A stretch of DNA of 64,000 bases from Candidatus Methylospira mobilis. GTDB lineage: Bacteria; Pseudomonadota; Gammaproteobacteria; Methylococcales; Methylococcaceae. A program made the position numbers and the translations under genes. The notes beneath the pieces were generated by a model. That model made no database searches, was not told the origin of the DNA, and saw only the letters and a program-made list of their open reading frames with translations. The DNA is taken from assembly GCF_009498235.1 (NCBI RefSeq), contig NZ_CP044205.1:3845389-3909388 (forward strand), in the 5' to 3' direction. Shown here piece by piece: positions 38,191-47,105 of this stretch; within the stretch, counting starts at the first letter, position 1, and every line of letters begins with the position of its first letter.

Positions 38191-38937
38191 GTGAACCTGC
38201 CTCGTTTACTGCCGCCTTTGCTCTCCATCGCCGTTTTGATCGGTCTTTGGCATATCCTGTCGTTGACTCTGCAGTCTCCGGTACTGCCCGCTCCATTGCA
38301 GGTATGGAATACCCTGACTGGAGAAATCCGTTCCGGTCAGTTGCAACACCATCTGGGCGCGACCTTGTTCAGGCTGGTTATCAGTTTCGTGATCGCCATG
38401 AGTCTTGGATCGATCATCGGCATCGTGCTGGGCATGCATGAAGCGTTGAACCGCGTATTCGACGCCTGGGTGACGATCGCGCTCAACGTGCCGGCACTGG
38501 TCACCATCATTTTATGCTATGTCTGGTTCGGATTGAATGAAACCGCCGCAGTCGGCGCCGTGGTTATCAATAAACTGCCCAATGTCGTCGTCACGTTTCG
38601 CGAAGGCGGCCGCACGCTGGACCGCGATTTGATGGATATGGCCAAGGCTTACCGTTTCGGCTGGCTGAAAACCCTGCGTCATGTCATCTGGCCGCAACTG
38701 TTTCCGTTCGCGATTGCGGCTGCGCGCACCGGCATCGCGCTGATCTGGAAAATCATTTTGATTGTCGAAATCATGGGTCGCAGCGACGGCATGGGCTACC
38801 AGCTGCATTTATACTTTCAGATGTTCAACGTCTCCGGCATACTGGCCTATACCTGCGCATTTATCGTGGTCATGCAACTGACCGAATACCTGCTGCTGAA
38901 ACCGCTGGATGCGCGGGCAAAGCGATGGCGCAAATGA
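38191..38937 (+). CDS. ABC transporter permease (nitrate/sulfonate/taurine type)
   Basis: 248 residues from GTG 38191. Six membrane helices of the SsuC/TauC/NrtB family, with the EAA-loop region DRDLMDMAKAYRFGWLKTLR for contact with the ATPase. It overlaps the ATPase gene. No periplasmic binding protein is encoded nearby, so the substrate cannot be told: the family carries nitrate, sulfonates, bicarbonate or thiamine precursors. It is divergent from moxR, with 112 bases between the starts. Confidence 0.9.
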   Translation: MNLPRLLPPLLSIAVLIGLWHILSLTLQSPVLPAPLQVWNTLTGEIRSGQLQHHLGATLFRLVISFVIAMSLGSIIGIVLGMHEALNRVFDAWVTIALNVPALVTIILCYVWFGLNETAAVGAVVINKLPNVVVTFREGGRTLDRDLMDMAKAYRFGWLKTLRHVIWPQLFPFAIAAARTGIALIWKIILIVEIMGRSDGMGYQLHLYFQMFNVSGILAYTCAFIVVMQLTEYLLLKPLDARAKRWRK

Positions 38938-39674
38938 CGGCGCTGCATATCGATATCCGGCGCAAGCGCTACGCCGGGGCAAGCGCGGCAAAAAAAAGCG
39001 CTGCCGATCAAATCGGCAATTTCCGGCTCGATATAGCGGAAAACGAGTTCATCTGTATTTTCGGGCCGTCCGGATGCGGCAAAACCACACTGCTTAATAT
39101 TGTCTCCGGTCTGGATCATCAGTTCGAAGGCGTGATCGCCGGTGAAAACACGGCTGCGCGTTTTTCCCATGTGTTCCAGAATCCGCGCTTGCTGCCCTGG
39201 CGCACCGTGCGCCAGAACATCGACCTTGCCGTTCCCAAAGGCACTTCCGGCGAACTGGTGGAACATTTACTCGAAGAAACGGGCATTGCCGCCGTTCAGC
39301 ACCAGTATCCGGAAACGTTGTCGCTGGGCGTATGCCGCCGCGCCGCGCTGGTGCGCGCGTTTGCGTCTCGGCCCGACTTCATGTTGCTGGACGAGCCTTT
39401 CGTTTCTTTGGACGCGCCAACCGCGCGCCGCATACGCAAACTGCTGATCCGGCTATGGCTGGAAAATCCGCATGGCGCGCTGTTCGTCACCCATGATCTG
39501 ACGGAAGCGGTCACGCTAGCCGACCGGCTGATTTTCGTCAGCGCCGCGCCGATGAGCATCGTTGCCGACATTCGCATCACCCTGCCGCGTGAATTCAGAA
39601 ACGATAACGAACAAGTCTCGGCATTTATTGCACGGATCATGACGCAGCACCCGCAAATTCAGACCTTGATTTAA
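38934..39674 (+). CDS. ABC transporter ATP-binding protein with variant signature
   Basis: 246 residues from ATG 38934, which overlaps the permease stop (ATGA); an in-frame ATG at 38925 is also possible. Walker A is GPSGCGKTT, Q-loop is VFQNPRLLPWR, Walker B is FMLLDEPFVSLD, H-loop is FVTHDL. The signature helix reads LSLGVCRRAALVRAF instead of LSGGMRQR, a variant seen in a subfamily of these ATPases, so probably functional. It energises the preceding permease. The end is followed by a copy of repeat R2. Confidence 0.9.
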   Translation: MTALHIDIRRKRYAGASAAKKSAADQIGNFRLDIAENEFICIFGPSGCGKTTLLNIVSGLDHQFEGVIAGENTAARFSHVFQNPRLLPWRTVRQNIDLAVPKGTSGELVEHLLEETGIAAVQHQYPETLSLGVCRRAALVRAFASRPDFMLLDEPFVSLDAPTARRIRKLLIRLWLENPHGALFVTHDLTEAVTLADRLIFVSAAPMSIVADIRITLPREFRNDNEQVSAFIARIMTQHPQIQTLI

Positions 39675-39701
39675 AATCAACGGTTCGGCAATAATTTCTG
39701 G

Positions 39702-39805
39702 GCCGGGAATATAATATCCCGAATTAGCCGCCCACCCCGATCACTCCGAGTCTGGCAAAGGGCCGTTCATGGTTCTCCAGGCTCAACACGAACGAGACGA
39801 AGTTC
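39702..39805. repeat. Dispersed repeat R2, copy 2
   Basis: GGGAATATAATATCCCGAAT followed by AAAGGGCCGTTCATGGTTCT and CCAGGCTCAACACGAACG. Related to 1838-1978. It lies between the ABC ATPase and the next gene. Confidence 0.55.
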
Positions 39806-39852
39806 TAGACCGCAGCCCTTTCCAATAACAGAAAACAACAGGATATCCCGGC

Positions 39853-40578
39853 ATGCCGATCCCGCACGAAAAAAACCAGCCGGAACAGACCGTCCGCAGA
39901 AACTTCAGCGTCGAAGCGCTTAACAACATCGTGCAAACGCTGGCTATTGTCATGGCGGGCGCGTGGGGAGTTTACACTTTTGTCTATCAAGCCAAGATCG
40001 CACCCAGCCTGGAACCGCCGACTATTTCAGTCACCAGCACTCTCGAAAAGGCAGGCCAGAAAGGGAGCCTGATAGCGCTGCGCTCAACCGTAACGCGGCA
40101 CAATGTCGGCCAGACCGGCGTACGCGTCCTCGGTTTTACCTATAACATCGTCGGCATCAAAACCCGGTTCTCAGCAGGGGCCGAGGTCAATGAGAAATTC
40201 GACCAGGACCTTACCCGCTCCAGCAGTGTCAACGCGGCGCGGTATTACGATGATAGCCAGCAACACGAAGTCATACTTCGGCAAGGCAAGCTCTTCGAAG
40301 GCGCCACGACGCTGCCCAGCAGTCCGTCATCGTTGAACCCCGGAGAAAAAGTCTCGCGCGACATGATTTTTTACGCAGACAATACCCAATTCGATTCGAT
40401 CCGCTTTCAGGTTAGCCTCTGGTACTCGAAGGACTCGGACCCGCCCGTTCCGCTGGCGCTCGAGATCGACGATCATGGGCAACTGTCGGCTATGCCGGAT
40501 AGTGATTGTAAAACCGATCCGGACCCATGCAGCGCGCTTAACTCGACGGATTTCACGACGGAGTTTTCTCTATGGTAA
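39853..40578 (+). CDS. Unknown membrane-anchored protein
   Basis: 241 residues. A short cytoplasmic N-terminus (MPIPHEKNQPEQTVRRNFSV), one membrane helix at about 22-45 (NIVQTLAIVMAGAWGVYTFV) and a beta-rich periplasmic domain. I do not recognise the family, though similar single-helix proteins with this arrangement are scattered in proteobacteria. No operon partner: an R2 repeat lies before it and a transposase remnant after it. Codon use is like its neighbours, so it is probably a real gene. Confidence 0.6.
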   Translation: MPIPHEKNQPEQTVRRNFSVEALNNIVQTLAIVMAGAWGVYTFVYQAKIAPSLEPPTISVTSTLEKAGQKGSLIALRSTVTRHNVGQTGVRVLGFTYNIVGIKTRFSAGAEVNEKFDQDLTRSSSVNAARYYDDSQQHEVILRQGKLFEGATTLPSSPSSLNPGEKVSRDMIFYADNTQFDSIRFQVSLWYSKDSDPPVPLALEIDDHGQLSAMPDSDCKTDPDPCSALNSTDFTTEFSLW

Positions 40579-40756
40579 GCGGCGAACGGCGAACTTGCGA
40601 TGCAAATATACCTTGTTCTAATCACAATTTAGAGACAAACCATACGTTCTCGCAACTGGTGAAGACGCAATCGAACCTTACTCGGACAGAGAGAAAGCTG
40701 AGCGGCGCGTTCAGGACACCCATTATTTTACGCAAGCGTCCATTATAGCCGATCCC

Positions 40757-41038
40757 TTGGGAGAAACATGCTATCTCTATAGCGATCTTTTTCAGCAGCT
40801 TGACACCTCACCTCTTGAACGTGGTTTCAGCGTCAAAGGACAGACCGCCTATCACCCGCGCTTGATTGTTTCGATCCTGATCTACGCCTATAGTCGCGCT
40901 GTTTTCAGCTCCCGGCAGATCGAAAAACGCTGCCGCGAAGACCTGCCGCGCACAAAGACATCGCGCAGACAATCGTCAGCGATGGCCCAAATGAAACTGA
41001 GGATTTTGTTGCGGGTAGAGTGGCTCATATTTCCTTGA
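40757..41038 (+). pseudogene. IS1182-type transposase, N-terminal remnant
   Basis: YLYSDLFQQLDTSPLERGFS followed by HPRLIVSILIYAYSRAVFSS and RQIEKRCREDL is the N-terminal DUF772 region of IS1182/IS5-like transposases. Intact members have over 400 residues; here the match ends near 40950 and the frame stops at 41038. The catalytic domain is missing. Confidence 0.75.
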
Positions 41039-41422
41039 CTAGTGCTGGTATTGATCCCACAAACACACGCGATGTTCGCACTTAAAGGGGTCTTGCCGGG
41101 GTGGCGTTACCGGCAAGCGCGGATGGCATCTTCATCCTCCATGACCATGACCGCTTGGCTTATCCACTTTTCCTGAAAAGCGCCCTGGCGCGGTTTTTTG
41201 CTGTTGATAAGTGTTTGATCTTTTGTCATCAAAATTACTTATATCTTTAATTACAACAAGTTAAATCATGTCAACCCACCCAAAAGACGCTGCCTTCAAT
41301 TTGGACAATGTAGAAAAACTGTCGCAATAACCCGATGATAGCGGTCGCGGCAACATGTTGCACACAGAGTTATCCACAGCTTCTGTGGATTAAAAAATAA
41401 TGGCGCGTCCAAAACGACCCTG
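41039..41422. other. Intergenic, decayed sequence
   Basis: 384 bases between the transposase remnant and the end of the GNAT gene. No gene, RNA or repeat that I can support; part may be eroded insertion-sequence DNA. Confidence 0.35.
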
Positions 41423-42004
41423 TTAGCCCAATGAACCCGCTCCGTCTATTTCCATGTTTCCATACGCTCCGCGCGACAAACGATACAGACAGTGCCTGCG
41501 CAAACCGCTTTCTTCCGCGACATGAGGATGATCGAATGTACCCGACTCTTCCATACCGAGCCGTTCCATTACCGCGCGCGACTTGAGATTGCCAAGCGCG
41601 GTGAAAGAAACGATTTCCGGCAAACCGAGCAGGTCAAAACCCACGATCAAAGCAGCGCGCGCCGCTTCCGTCGCAAACCCCTGCCCCCAATGCCGAAACG
41701 CAAGACGCCATCCTATTTCGACGCAGGGCGAAAACGGCAGTTTGGAAGAGGGTACATGCAGGCCGACAAACCCGATGAATTCACCGGTACTCTTGAGTTC
41801 CGCTGCCCAGAAACCCCAGCCGCGCTGTTCTATCAGGGCCTGGCAGCGTTCGGCCATCGCGTCGCTTTCCGCCTGCGTCAAGGGCGCGGTAAAATATTTC
41901 ATTACACGCCCGTCGGCGTTCAACTCAGCGAAAGGCGCGCGGTCGGAGGGTGTCCATAGTCGCAAGCGCAGACGCCCGGTTTCCGGTTCGATCAGCTCGG
42001 TCAT
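41423..42004 (-). CDS. GNAT-family N-acetyltransferase (RimJ/RimL-like)
   Basis: 193 residues. Acetyl-CoA-dependent acetyltransferase of the RimJ type: the opening ETGRLRLRLWTPSDRAPFAE, the IGWRLAFRHWGQGFATEAAR motif A with the acetyl-CoA loop, and the SFTALGNLKSRAVMERLGM segment. Substrate is unknown; relatives modify ribosomal proteins or antibiotics. It lies 9 bases after the Uma2 gene on the same strand, so they may be one operon. Confidence 0.88.
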   Translation of the reverse strand: MTELIEPETGRLRLRLWTPSDRAPFAELNADGRVMKYFTAPLTQAESDAMAERCQALIEQRGWGFWAAELKSTGEFIGFVGLHVPSSKLPFSPCVEIGWRLAFRHWGQGFATEAARAALIVGFDLLGLPEIVSFTALGNLKSRAVMERLGMEESGTFDHPHVAEESGLRRHCLYRLSRGAYGNMEIDGAGSLG

Positions 42005-42013
42005 CGGATGGGT

Positions 42014-42583
42014 TTACGCAGCAGTAAAATCCACCTGCCGATAAATATCCTCAATATCCAGACGGATATGCAAACCTGAAAATACCACCTGATCCTGCGG
42101 AGCGGTGAGTATCCAGCGCTCGGTTGATTCGCGCTCGTACAGTTCCACATGTTTGCGACCCTGCGCAATCAACAGATAGTAGGTCAGCGAGCCAATGCTG
42201 CGGTAATGCTCGAACTTCAAGCCACGATCGTAGGATTCGGTCGAGTCGGACAAGACTTCGACAATCAACTGCGGATTTTCGACAAACTGTTCATGCCGCC
42301 TGCCCTGTTCGCATAAGACCTGAATATCCGGGTAGCAAAACAGGTCGAACTCGCGCAGATAGAGCTTCATGTCCGAGCCGTAAACACGGCACGGTTTCTC
42401 GCGCAGCGCATTAACCAGCGCGGCTCCGCTATTCATTGCGATCAACGCATGGCTTTCCGAGCCGCCGGCCATCGCGAAGACTTCGCCGGCATGGTATTCG
42501 TAGCGCTGATCTTCGCTTTGTTCAAGCGCGAAGTATTCGTCATGGGATAAACGGCTTGGAAATTCGTCGGGCTGTGCGGACAT
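42014..42583 (-). CDS. Uma2-family (DUF820) putative restriction-type nuclease
   Basis: 189 residues. The Uma2 fold is a PD-(D/E)XK-like domain: RYEYHAGEVFAMAGGSESHA at the N-terminus, YPDIQVLCEQ with the metal-binding Asp and PQLIVEVLSDSTE with the Glu. Such genes are expanded in cyanobacteria and scattered in proteobacteria; their role is not established, and they are not attached to a methylase. It precedes the GNAT gene. Confidence 0.88.
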   Translation of the reverse strand: MSAQPDEFPSRLSHDEYFALEQSEDQRYEYHAGEVFAMAGGSESHALIAMNSGAALVNALREKPCRVYGSDMKLYLREFDLFCYPDIQVLCEQGRRHEQFVENPQLIVEVLSDSTESYDRGLKFEHYRSIGSLTYYLLIAQGRKHVELYERESTERWILTAPQDQVVFSGLHIRLDIEDIYRQVDFTAA

Positions 42584-42894
42584 CGGCTTGCTCCTTGTGT
42601 CGTTTCAGGAATTATAGCGCGCGAAGGAGGCGTTAGCGTATTAATCGGCCCGGGCCGCTTGCGCGCCGAAGAAACACATATGCGTCGTTCCGGCTGAGCC
42701 TGCCCCGGACTTGACCCAGGGGAATGCAGGAACCCAGATCCATGGATGGCTTCGGAGTAACACCCTTGTCGACTGGATACCGGCAATCCATACCGGTATG
42801 ACAGATCATATGAATCAATAATATACGATGTGTTTCTTAAGAGAGGGATGTAAAAACCGCCTGACCGGCACACACCACTCTGAACCTGTGAATC
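42584..42894. other. Intergenic with 'CCGGCAATCC' repeat
   Basis: 311 bases. Includes CTGGATACCGGCAATCCATA (42774-42793), which resembles the unit at 32400-32419, a common type of dispersed proteobacterial repeat. The Uma2 promoter must be in the first 100 bases. No gene seen. Confidence 0.4.
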
Positions 42895-43468
42895 ATGAAT
42901 ACCAGCGCTGATGATGCATTGCGTGACGAAGCCTTTCGATATGCGAAAACTGCGGTGGCGCTGGACAATAACCATCCGTTTGCCATTTCGACTTTAGGCC
43001 GGGTCTATGTCTATTTGTGGTTCAAGCGTTCCGAAGAAGCGATACCGCTTTGCCGAAAAGCTGTGGCAATGGATCCTAATAATTCCGAGCTGCAGCTACG
43101 CCTTTCAATGGCGTTATCGTTCTCGGGCGAAGGTGAAGAAAGCTTTTATCTGATAGAGAAAGCGTTGGCGCTGAACCCATTATCTTCGCCAATTTATCAG
43201 TGATTCCTTGATGGTGCAGGAAGATTATGATAGCGCGATCGCGGCGTTAAAACGGGGCTGGGAGATACAACCTGGTTTTCTGCCAAATCCGGTGCAACTG
43301 TGTTTAATATATGCCTTACTTGATATGGATGACGAGGTGAACAAACTGCGCCCATATATCATGTCGATGGTGGGGGGCAGTCCGGCGCAGTATCTAAGAC
43401 ACCCCTGGATTAACCCCGGGACGGAAGCGTTTTATCGGAATTTGCTCAATAAAGCCGGATCCCCATAA
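42895..43468 (+). pseudogene. C-terminal TPR region of a larger protein, frameshifted
   Basis: A first frame (42895-43203) carries tetratricopeptide-like repeats (AVALDNNHPFAISTLGRVYV; AIPLCRKAVAMDPNNSELQL) and stops after NPLSSPIYQ. The next frame (to 43468) continues the same pattern: LMVQEDYDSAIAALKRGWEI and the ending YLRHPWINPGTEAFYRNLL. This matches the C-termini of adenylate/guanylate cyclase-TPR proteins and similar sensors (recalled). The N-terminal catalytic or DNA-binding part is missing, so this is a truncated and frameshifted remnant. Confidence 0.7.
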
Positions 43469-43520
43469 GTCTACCAGGGCTCGTGTTGCATGGATTCCAT
43501 AGGCGTGTTTCCTTTATACG

Positions 43521-44102
43521 CTACCCCAAAGCCGCCAACAACAGCGCCAGACTTTTTAGCGATCCCTTATCATCCGCTGCCTGCGGCTCCAGCTGCGCCC
43601 TGACGATAGCCCCGTCTATCGCGATTGCCGCCGCGTTCGCGATGCGCAGCCTCGATTCGTTGTCGGACAGCAATCCGGCAATCACCTCGACCATATCCTG
43701 TTTGTGACTGCGGCAGATTTCCACGACATCGGGCAGCGTGCCGCCGAGTTCGGCCACGGTGTTGATAAACGCGCAGCCGCGATAAGCCGGATTGCGAAAC
43801 CATTCCTCCAGCGCCGGAATCAGCGGCGCCAAACCTCCACCCGGCTGCGCGCCGTGGCGTTGCAGCGCATTGATGAACCAGTCCATCCAGCGCCGGTGGC
43901 GATATTCCAGAAAGGCGCGGATCAAATCGTTTTTGCTGGGGAAGTGACGGTAAAACGTCACCTTGGTCACACCCGCTTCGGCGATGATTTTATCGATGCC
44001 GGTGGCGCGTATACCGTCGCGATAAAACAGATCGTGGGCGGTAAGCAGTATCTTTTCCCGTGCGGGACGCTTGGAAAAATCGGTGGGCGCATTGGAAATC
44101 AT
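43521..44102 (-). CDS. TetR-family transcriptional regulator
   Basis: 193 residues. The N-terminal helix-turn-helix is KIIAEAGVTKVTFYRHFPSK, preceded by REKILLTAHDLFYRDGIRAT. The ligand domain carries AYRGCAFINTVAELGG, as in TetR proteins that control transporters or reductases. It has no obvious target gene: the pseudogene downstream is dead and the upstream neighbour is the methanopterin operon, 330 bases away in the opposite direction. Its own promoter must be in the shared gap. Confidence 0.92.
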   Translation of the reverse strand: MISNAPTDFSKRPAREKILLTAHDLFYRDGIRATGIDKIIAEAGVTKVTFYRHFPSKNDLIRAFLEYRHRRWMDWFINALQRHGAQPGGGLAPLIPALEEWFRNPAYRGCAFINTVAELGGTLPDVVEICRSHKQDMVEVIAGLLSDNESRLRIANAAAIAIDGAIVRAQLEPQAADDKGSLKSLALLLAALG

Positions 44103-44434
44103 GCCTCAATTCTAGACAAAACCATCCGCCATTACCATGCTGCGCCTCATGCTGACCAAGCCTCCGTCTACCCGGCTCGATTATTGCCGCCGCTTAGCTG
44201 CATCAGATGGATGCGCTACGCTTATCCACCCTACGACAGGCACGCAAACAGCCGGCAGGATGAATAAGCGCAAGCGCGGTCCGCCATAAAACTCAGTGAA
44301 CCCCGTGGCGACGAACAGGCATACATGCCCGGCCTGCCGGGTCTGTTATAATTTTCGCAAGCGCGCTGATTTCCTGATTGGCTTGTCTTCATCTGTTTTT
44401 TTCCAGCTTTTTGCAACCTGACCGGGAGGGTAAC
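44103..44434. other. Divergent intergenic region with R3 repeat
   Basis: 332 bases between the TetR gene and the methanopterin-type operon. The R3 repeat (44207-44287) fills the middle, GATGCGCTACGCTTATCCAC and its inverted arm. Promoters for both directions must lie here, and a TetR operator is possible, but I see no clear palindrome apart from R3. Confidence 0.5.
44207..44287. repeat. Dispersed repeat R3, copy 2
   Basis: GATGCGCTACGCTTATCCAC then CCTACGACAGG and the inverted arm GATGAATAAGCGCAAGCGCG up to GGTCCGCCAT. Related to 35367-35452. Confidence 0.65.
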
Positions 44435-45841
44435 ATGGCTGAACGCGTACTCTTTTTAACCGGCAAGCTGGCCGAAAAACAGTTGCGCCAGGTACTGGAG
44501 GAAATTCAGCCCGGCTTCGAATACCGGGTGCATGTGCTCGGCATTACCGTGGCGGCGCTGATGACCGCCGACATGATACAGCGCCGGGTGAAGGATAGCT
44601 TCGGCGCGGATTGGGTCATGGTGCCGGGACGCTGCCGCGGAGACCTGGAGGCGTTGTCATCCGTAATGGGCGTGCGTTTCGTGCGCGGGCCGGACGAGCT
44701 GCACGATCTGCCCGAATATTTCGGCCGCAAGCGCGAGAAACCGAAACTGGACCGCTACGATCTGCGTATTTTTGCCGAAATCACCGACGCCCCGCGTCTG
44801 GATGTCGACGGAATTCTGCGCCAGGCGCGCGATTACCGCGAGGACGGCGCCGATGTCATCGACCTGGGATGTCTGCCGGCGACGCCGTTCCTGCATATGG
44901 AGGCGGCCATCGACGCGCTGAAGGCCGAGACCTTCAAGGTCAGCGTGGATTCGTTCGAAAACGAGGACTTGTTGCGCGGCGGCCGCGCCGGCGCCGACTA
45001 TTTGCTGAGTCTGCACGAAGAGAATTTATGGATTGCGGACGAAGTCGCCGCGACGCCGGTGCTGATACCCGCCCGCCACGGCGATCTCGCTTCCCTCGAC
45101 CGCGCGATAGCGGCGATGCAGACGCGCCAACACGATTTTATCGCCGACCCCATACTCGATCCGATTCATTTCGGCTTCACCGAGTCGCTGCTGCGCTACC
45201 ATGAAACGCGGCGCAGACACTCCGATGTAAAAATCATGATGGGCGTCGGCAACCTGACCGAGCTGACTCATGCCGATACCCTGGGTATCAACGCCATGCT
45301 GCTCGGCGTCTGTTCCGAATTAAACATCGACTGCATACTCGCCACCCAGGTCAGCAAGCACGCGCGCGCCGCGATCCGGGAAGCCGATAAAGCCCGGCGC
45401 ATCATGCTGGCAGCCAAGGAACTGAACGCGCTGCCCAAACATATCGGCGACGAATTGATGAGCCTGCATGATCGCGCGCCGTTCCCCAGCTCTCTTGAGG
45501 AAGTGAAATCGATCTGGATGCAGATCAAGGACCCGAGTTATCGCATACAGGTTACCCCGGAAGGCCTTCACATTTTTAATCGCGACGGCTTTCACAGCGC
45601 GCAGGGGCCGTTTGATTTATTTCCGCAGCTGGGCGTCGAAAACGACGGCGGACACGCCTTCTACCTGGGCGTGGAATTGGCGCGCGCCGAGATTGCCTGG
45701 CAGCTGGGGAAACGCTATAACCAGGATGAAATGCTGGAGTGGAGCGTTGCGGTAAAGAAGGCTGCGGCGGCGGAAGCCGACCCGCATCTTTACAAGTCCG
45801 CAGGCTCCACTCTGAAAAAACACCACGATGAGAGCGAATGA
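44435..45841 (+). CDS. DUF6513 dihydropteroate-synthase-like protein (methanopterin cluster)
   Basis: 468 residues from ATG 44435, preceded by GGGAGGG. An N-terminal DUF6513 domain (MAERVLFLTGKLAEKQLRQV) is joined to a pterin-binding barrel like dihydropteroate synthase (DGADVIDLGCLPATPFLHME; KVSVDSFENEDLLRGGRAGA; IMMGVGNLTELTHADT). This gene recurs in the tetrahydromethanopterin islands of methylotrophs and archaea, probably in pterin cofactor synthesis; the exact step has not been shown to my knowledge. Its stop overlaps the DUF447 start (ATGA), so the genes are coupled. It is the first of four genes ending with pyrD. Confidence 0.88.
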   Translation: MAERVLFLTGKLAEKQLRQVLEEIQPGFEYRVHVLGITVAALMTADMIQRRVKDSFGADWVMVPGRCRGDLEALSSVMGVRFVRGPDELHDLPEYFGRKREKPKLDRYDLRIFAEITDAPRLDVDGILRQARDYREDGADVIDLGCLPATPFLHMEAAIDALKAETFKVSVDSFENEDLLRGGRAGADYLLSLHEENLWIADEVAATPVLIPARHGDLASLDRAIAAMQTRQHDFIADPILDPIHFGFTESLLRYHETRRRHSDVKIMMGVGNLTELTHADTLGINAMLLGVCSELNIDCILATQVSKHARAAIREADKARRIMLAAKELNALPKHIGDELMSLHDRAPFPSSLEEVKSIWMQIKDPSYRIQVTPEGLHIFNRDGFHSAQGPFDLFPQLGVENDGGHAFYLGVELARAEIAWQLGKRYNQDEMLEWSVAVKKAAAAEADPHLYKSAGSTLKKHHDESE

Positions 45842-46410
45842 TACAGGAAACCATAGTAACCAGTCTGTCCACTGATGGACAGTGCCATATTGCGCCTATG
45901 GGCGTGCATGTAGAAAACGATTTTTTAATTATTTTGCCGTTCCGCCCATCGCTGACGTTGGAAAATATTACGCATAGCGGCTGCGCGGTGTTAAGCCATA
46001 GCGACGACGTGCGCGTGTTTGCCGGATGTTTAACCGGCAGGCGAAGCTGGCCCCTGGTCGCCGCCGAACGCATAGCCGGGATGCGCTTGCGCGATGCGTT
46101 GTCTCACCAGGAACTCGAACTGGTGCGTATGGAGGATAACGCCGTGCGTCCGCGCTTGATCTGCCGCGTGGTGCATACCGCCACACATGCGTCGTTCACC
46201 GGTTTTAACCGCGCGCAGTTTTCGGTATTGGAACTGGCGATATTGGTAAGCAGGCTGGACAGGCTGCCCAAGGAGAAGCTTGAATCCGATCTCGCCTACC
46301 TGCGCATCGGTTTTGAAAAAACGGCGGGAGAGCGCGAACGTGAGGCATGGGAGTGGCTGATGGAGCCTATAGACTCTCGCCGGCGGAAAACCGAAGGCGA
46401 CGGCTTATGA
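45838..46410 (+). CDS. DUF447-family flavin-binding protein (methanopterin cluster)
   Basis: 190 residues. A split-barrel flavin-reductase-like fold: IQETIVTSLSTDGQCHIAPM at the N-terminus, then ILPFRPSLTLENITHSGCAV, as in the archaeal/methylotroph DUF447 family. Members occur almost only with methanopterin or methanofuran genes; the role is unproven. It overlaps both neighbours by four bases (ATGA junctions at 45838 and 46407), so translation of the operon is tightly coupled. Confidence 0.85.
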   Translation: MIQETIVTSLSTDGQCHIAPMGVHVENDFLIILPFRPSLTLENITHSGCAVLSHSDDVRVFAGCLTGRRSWPLVAAERIAGMRLRDALSHQELELVRMEDNAVRPRLICRVVHTATHASFTGFNRAQFSVLELAILVSRLDRLPKEKLESDLAYLRIGFEKTAGEREREAWEWLMEPIDSRRRKTEGDGL

Positions 46411-47105
46411 GCGGTATGCTGGCCAGCGTGACATCATTGACCGAGGCGCGCATCGCGCTGGCAGCCGGCGTCGATATTATCGATCTGAAAGCGCCTGAAA
46501 AGGGCGCGCTGGGTGCACTGCCTATCGAAGTCGTACGTGAGATCGTTGCAGGGATAGACGGCGCCTGTCCGGTCAGCGCGACGATAGGCGATCAGCCGCT
46601 GTTGCCCGAACCGGTGCTTGCCTCGGTACTGCAAATGGCCGCTACCGGCGTCGATTTCGTCAAAATCGGCTTTTTTACGGGCGGGGACATGCAGGCCACC
46701 CTGGATACGCTTGCGCCGGCCGCGTCCGGCGGACTACGATTGATTGCGGTATTGTTTGGCGACCGGCAGCCGGAAATAACCTGGCTCGACGCCATTGCCG
46801 CAGCAGGATTTCGCGGCGTGATGCTGGATACGCAGGATAAGCAGCAAGGTTCGCTGCTGAATTGTCGCTCTTTCGACTTTTTAAAGGATTTTGTATCGGC
46901 CGCGCGCGCGCGCGGTCTGCTCTGCGGTTTGGCCGGTTCGTTGCGAAAAACCGATATTTCCGCTTTATTGCCGCTTGCCCCTGATTACCTTGGGTTTCGC
47001 GGCGCGTTATGCGTAGGAAGCCGGCGTACCGATCGCATTGACGAAAACTCGGTGCTGGAAATTAGAAACCTGATAACCGCGAGGAGTATAGCCCATGCTC
47101 TATGA
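46407..47105 (+). CDS. mfnB: (5-formylfuran-3-yl)methyl phosphate synthase
   Basis: 232 residues from ATG 46407 (DUF556 family). MfnB condenses two glyceraldehyde 3-phosphate molecules to the furan precursor of methanofuran. Characteristic motifs: ASVTSLTEARIALAAGVDII, DLKAPEKGALGALP with the catalytic-type Lys, FVKIGFFTGGDMQATL and LCGLAGSLRKTDISAL. Methanofuran is the carrier for the formyltransferase/hydrolase complex of C1 oxidation, so this gene is one of the strongest signs of a methylotroph. The pyrD start overlaps its 3' end by 11 bases. Confidence 0.93.
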   Translation: MSGMLASVTSLTEARIALAAGVDIIDLKAPEKGALGALPIEVVREIVAGIDGACPVSATIGDQPLLPEPVLASVLQMAATGVDFVKIGFFTGGDMQATLDTLAPAASGGLRLIAVLFGDRQPEITWLDAIAAAGFRGVMLDTQDKQQGSLLNCRSFDFLKDFVSAARARGLLCGLAGSLRKTDISALLPLAPDYLGFRGALCVGSRRTDRIDENSVLEIRNLITARSIAHAL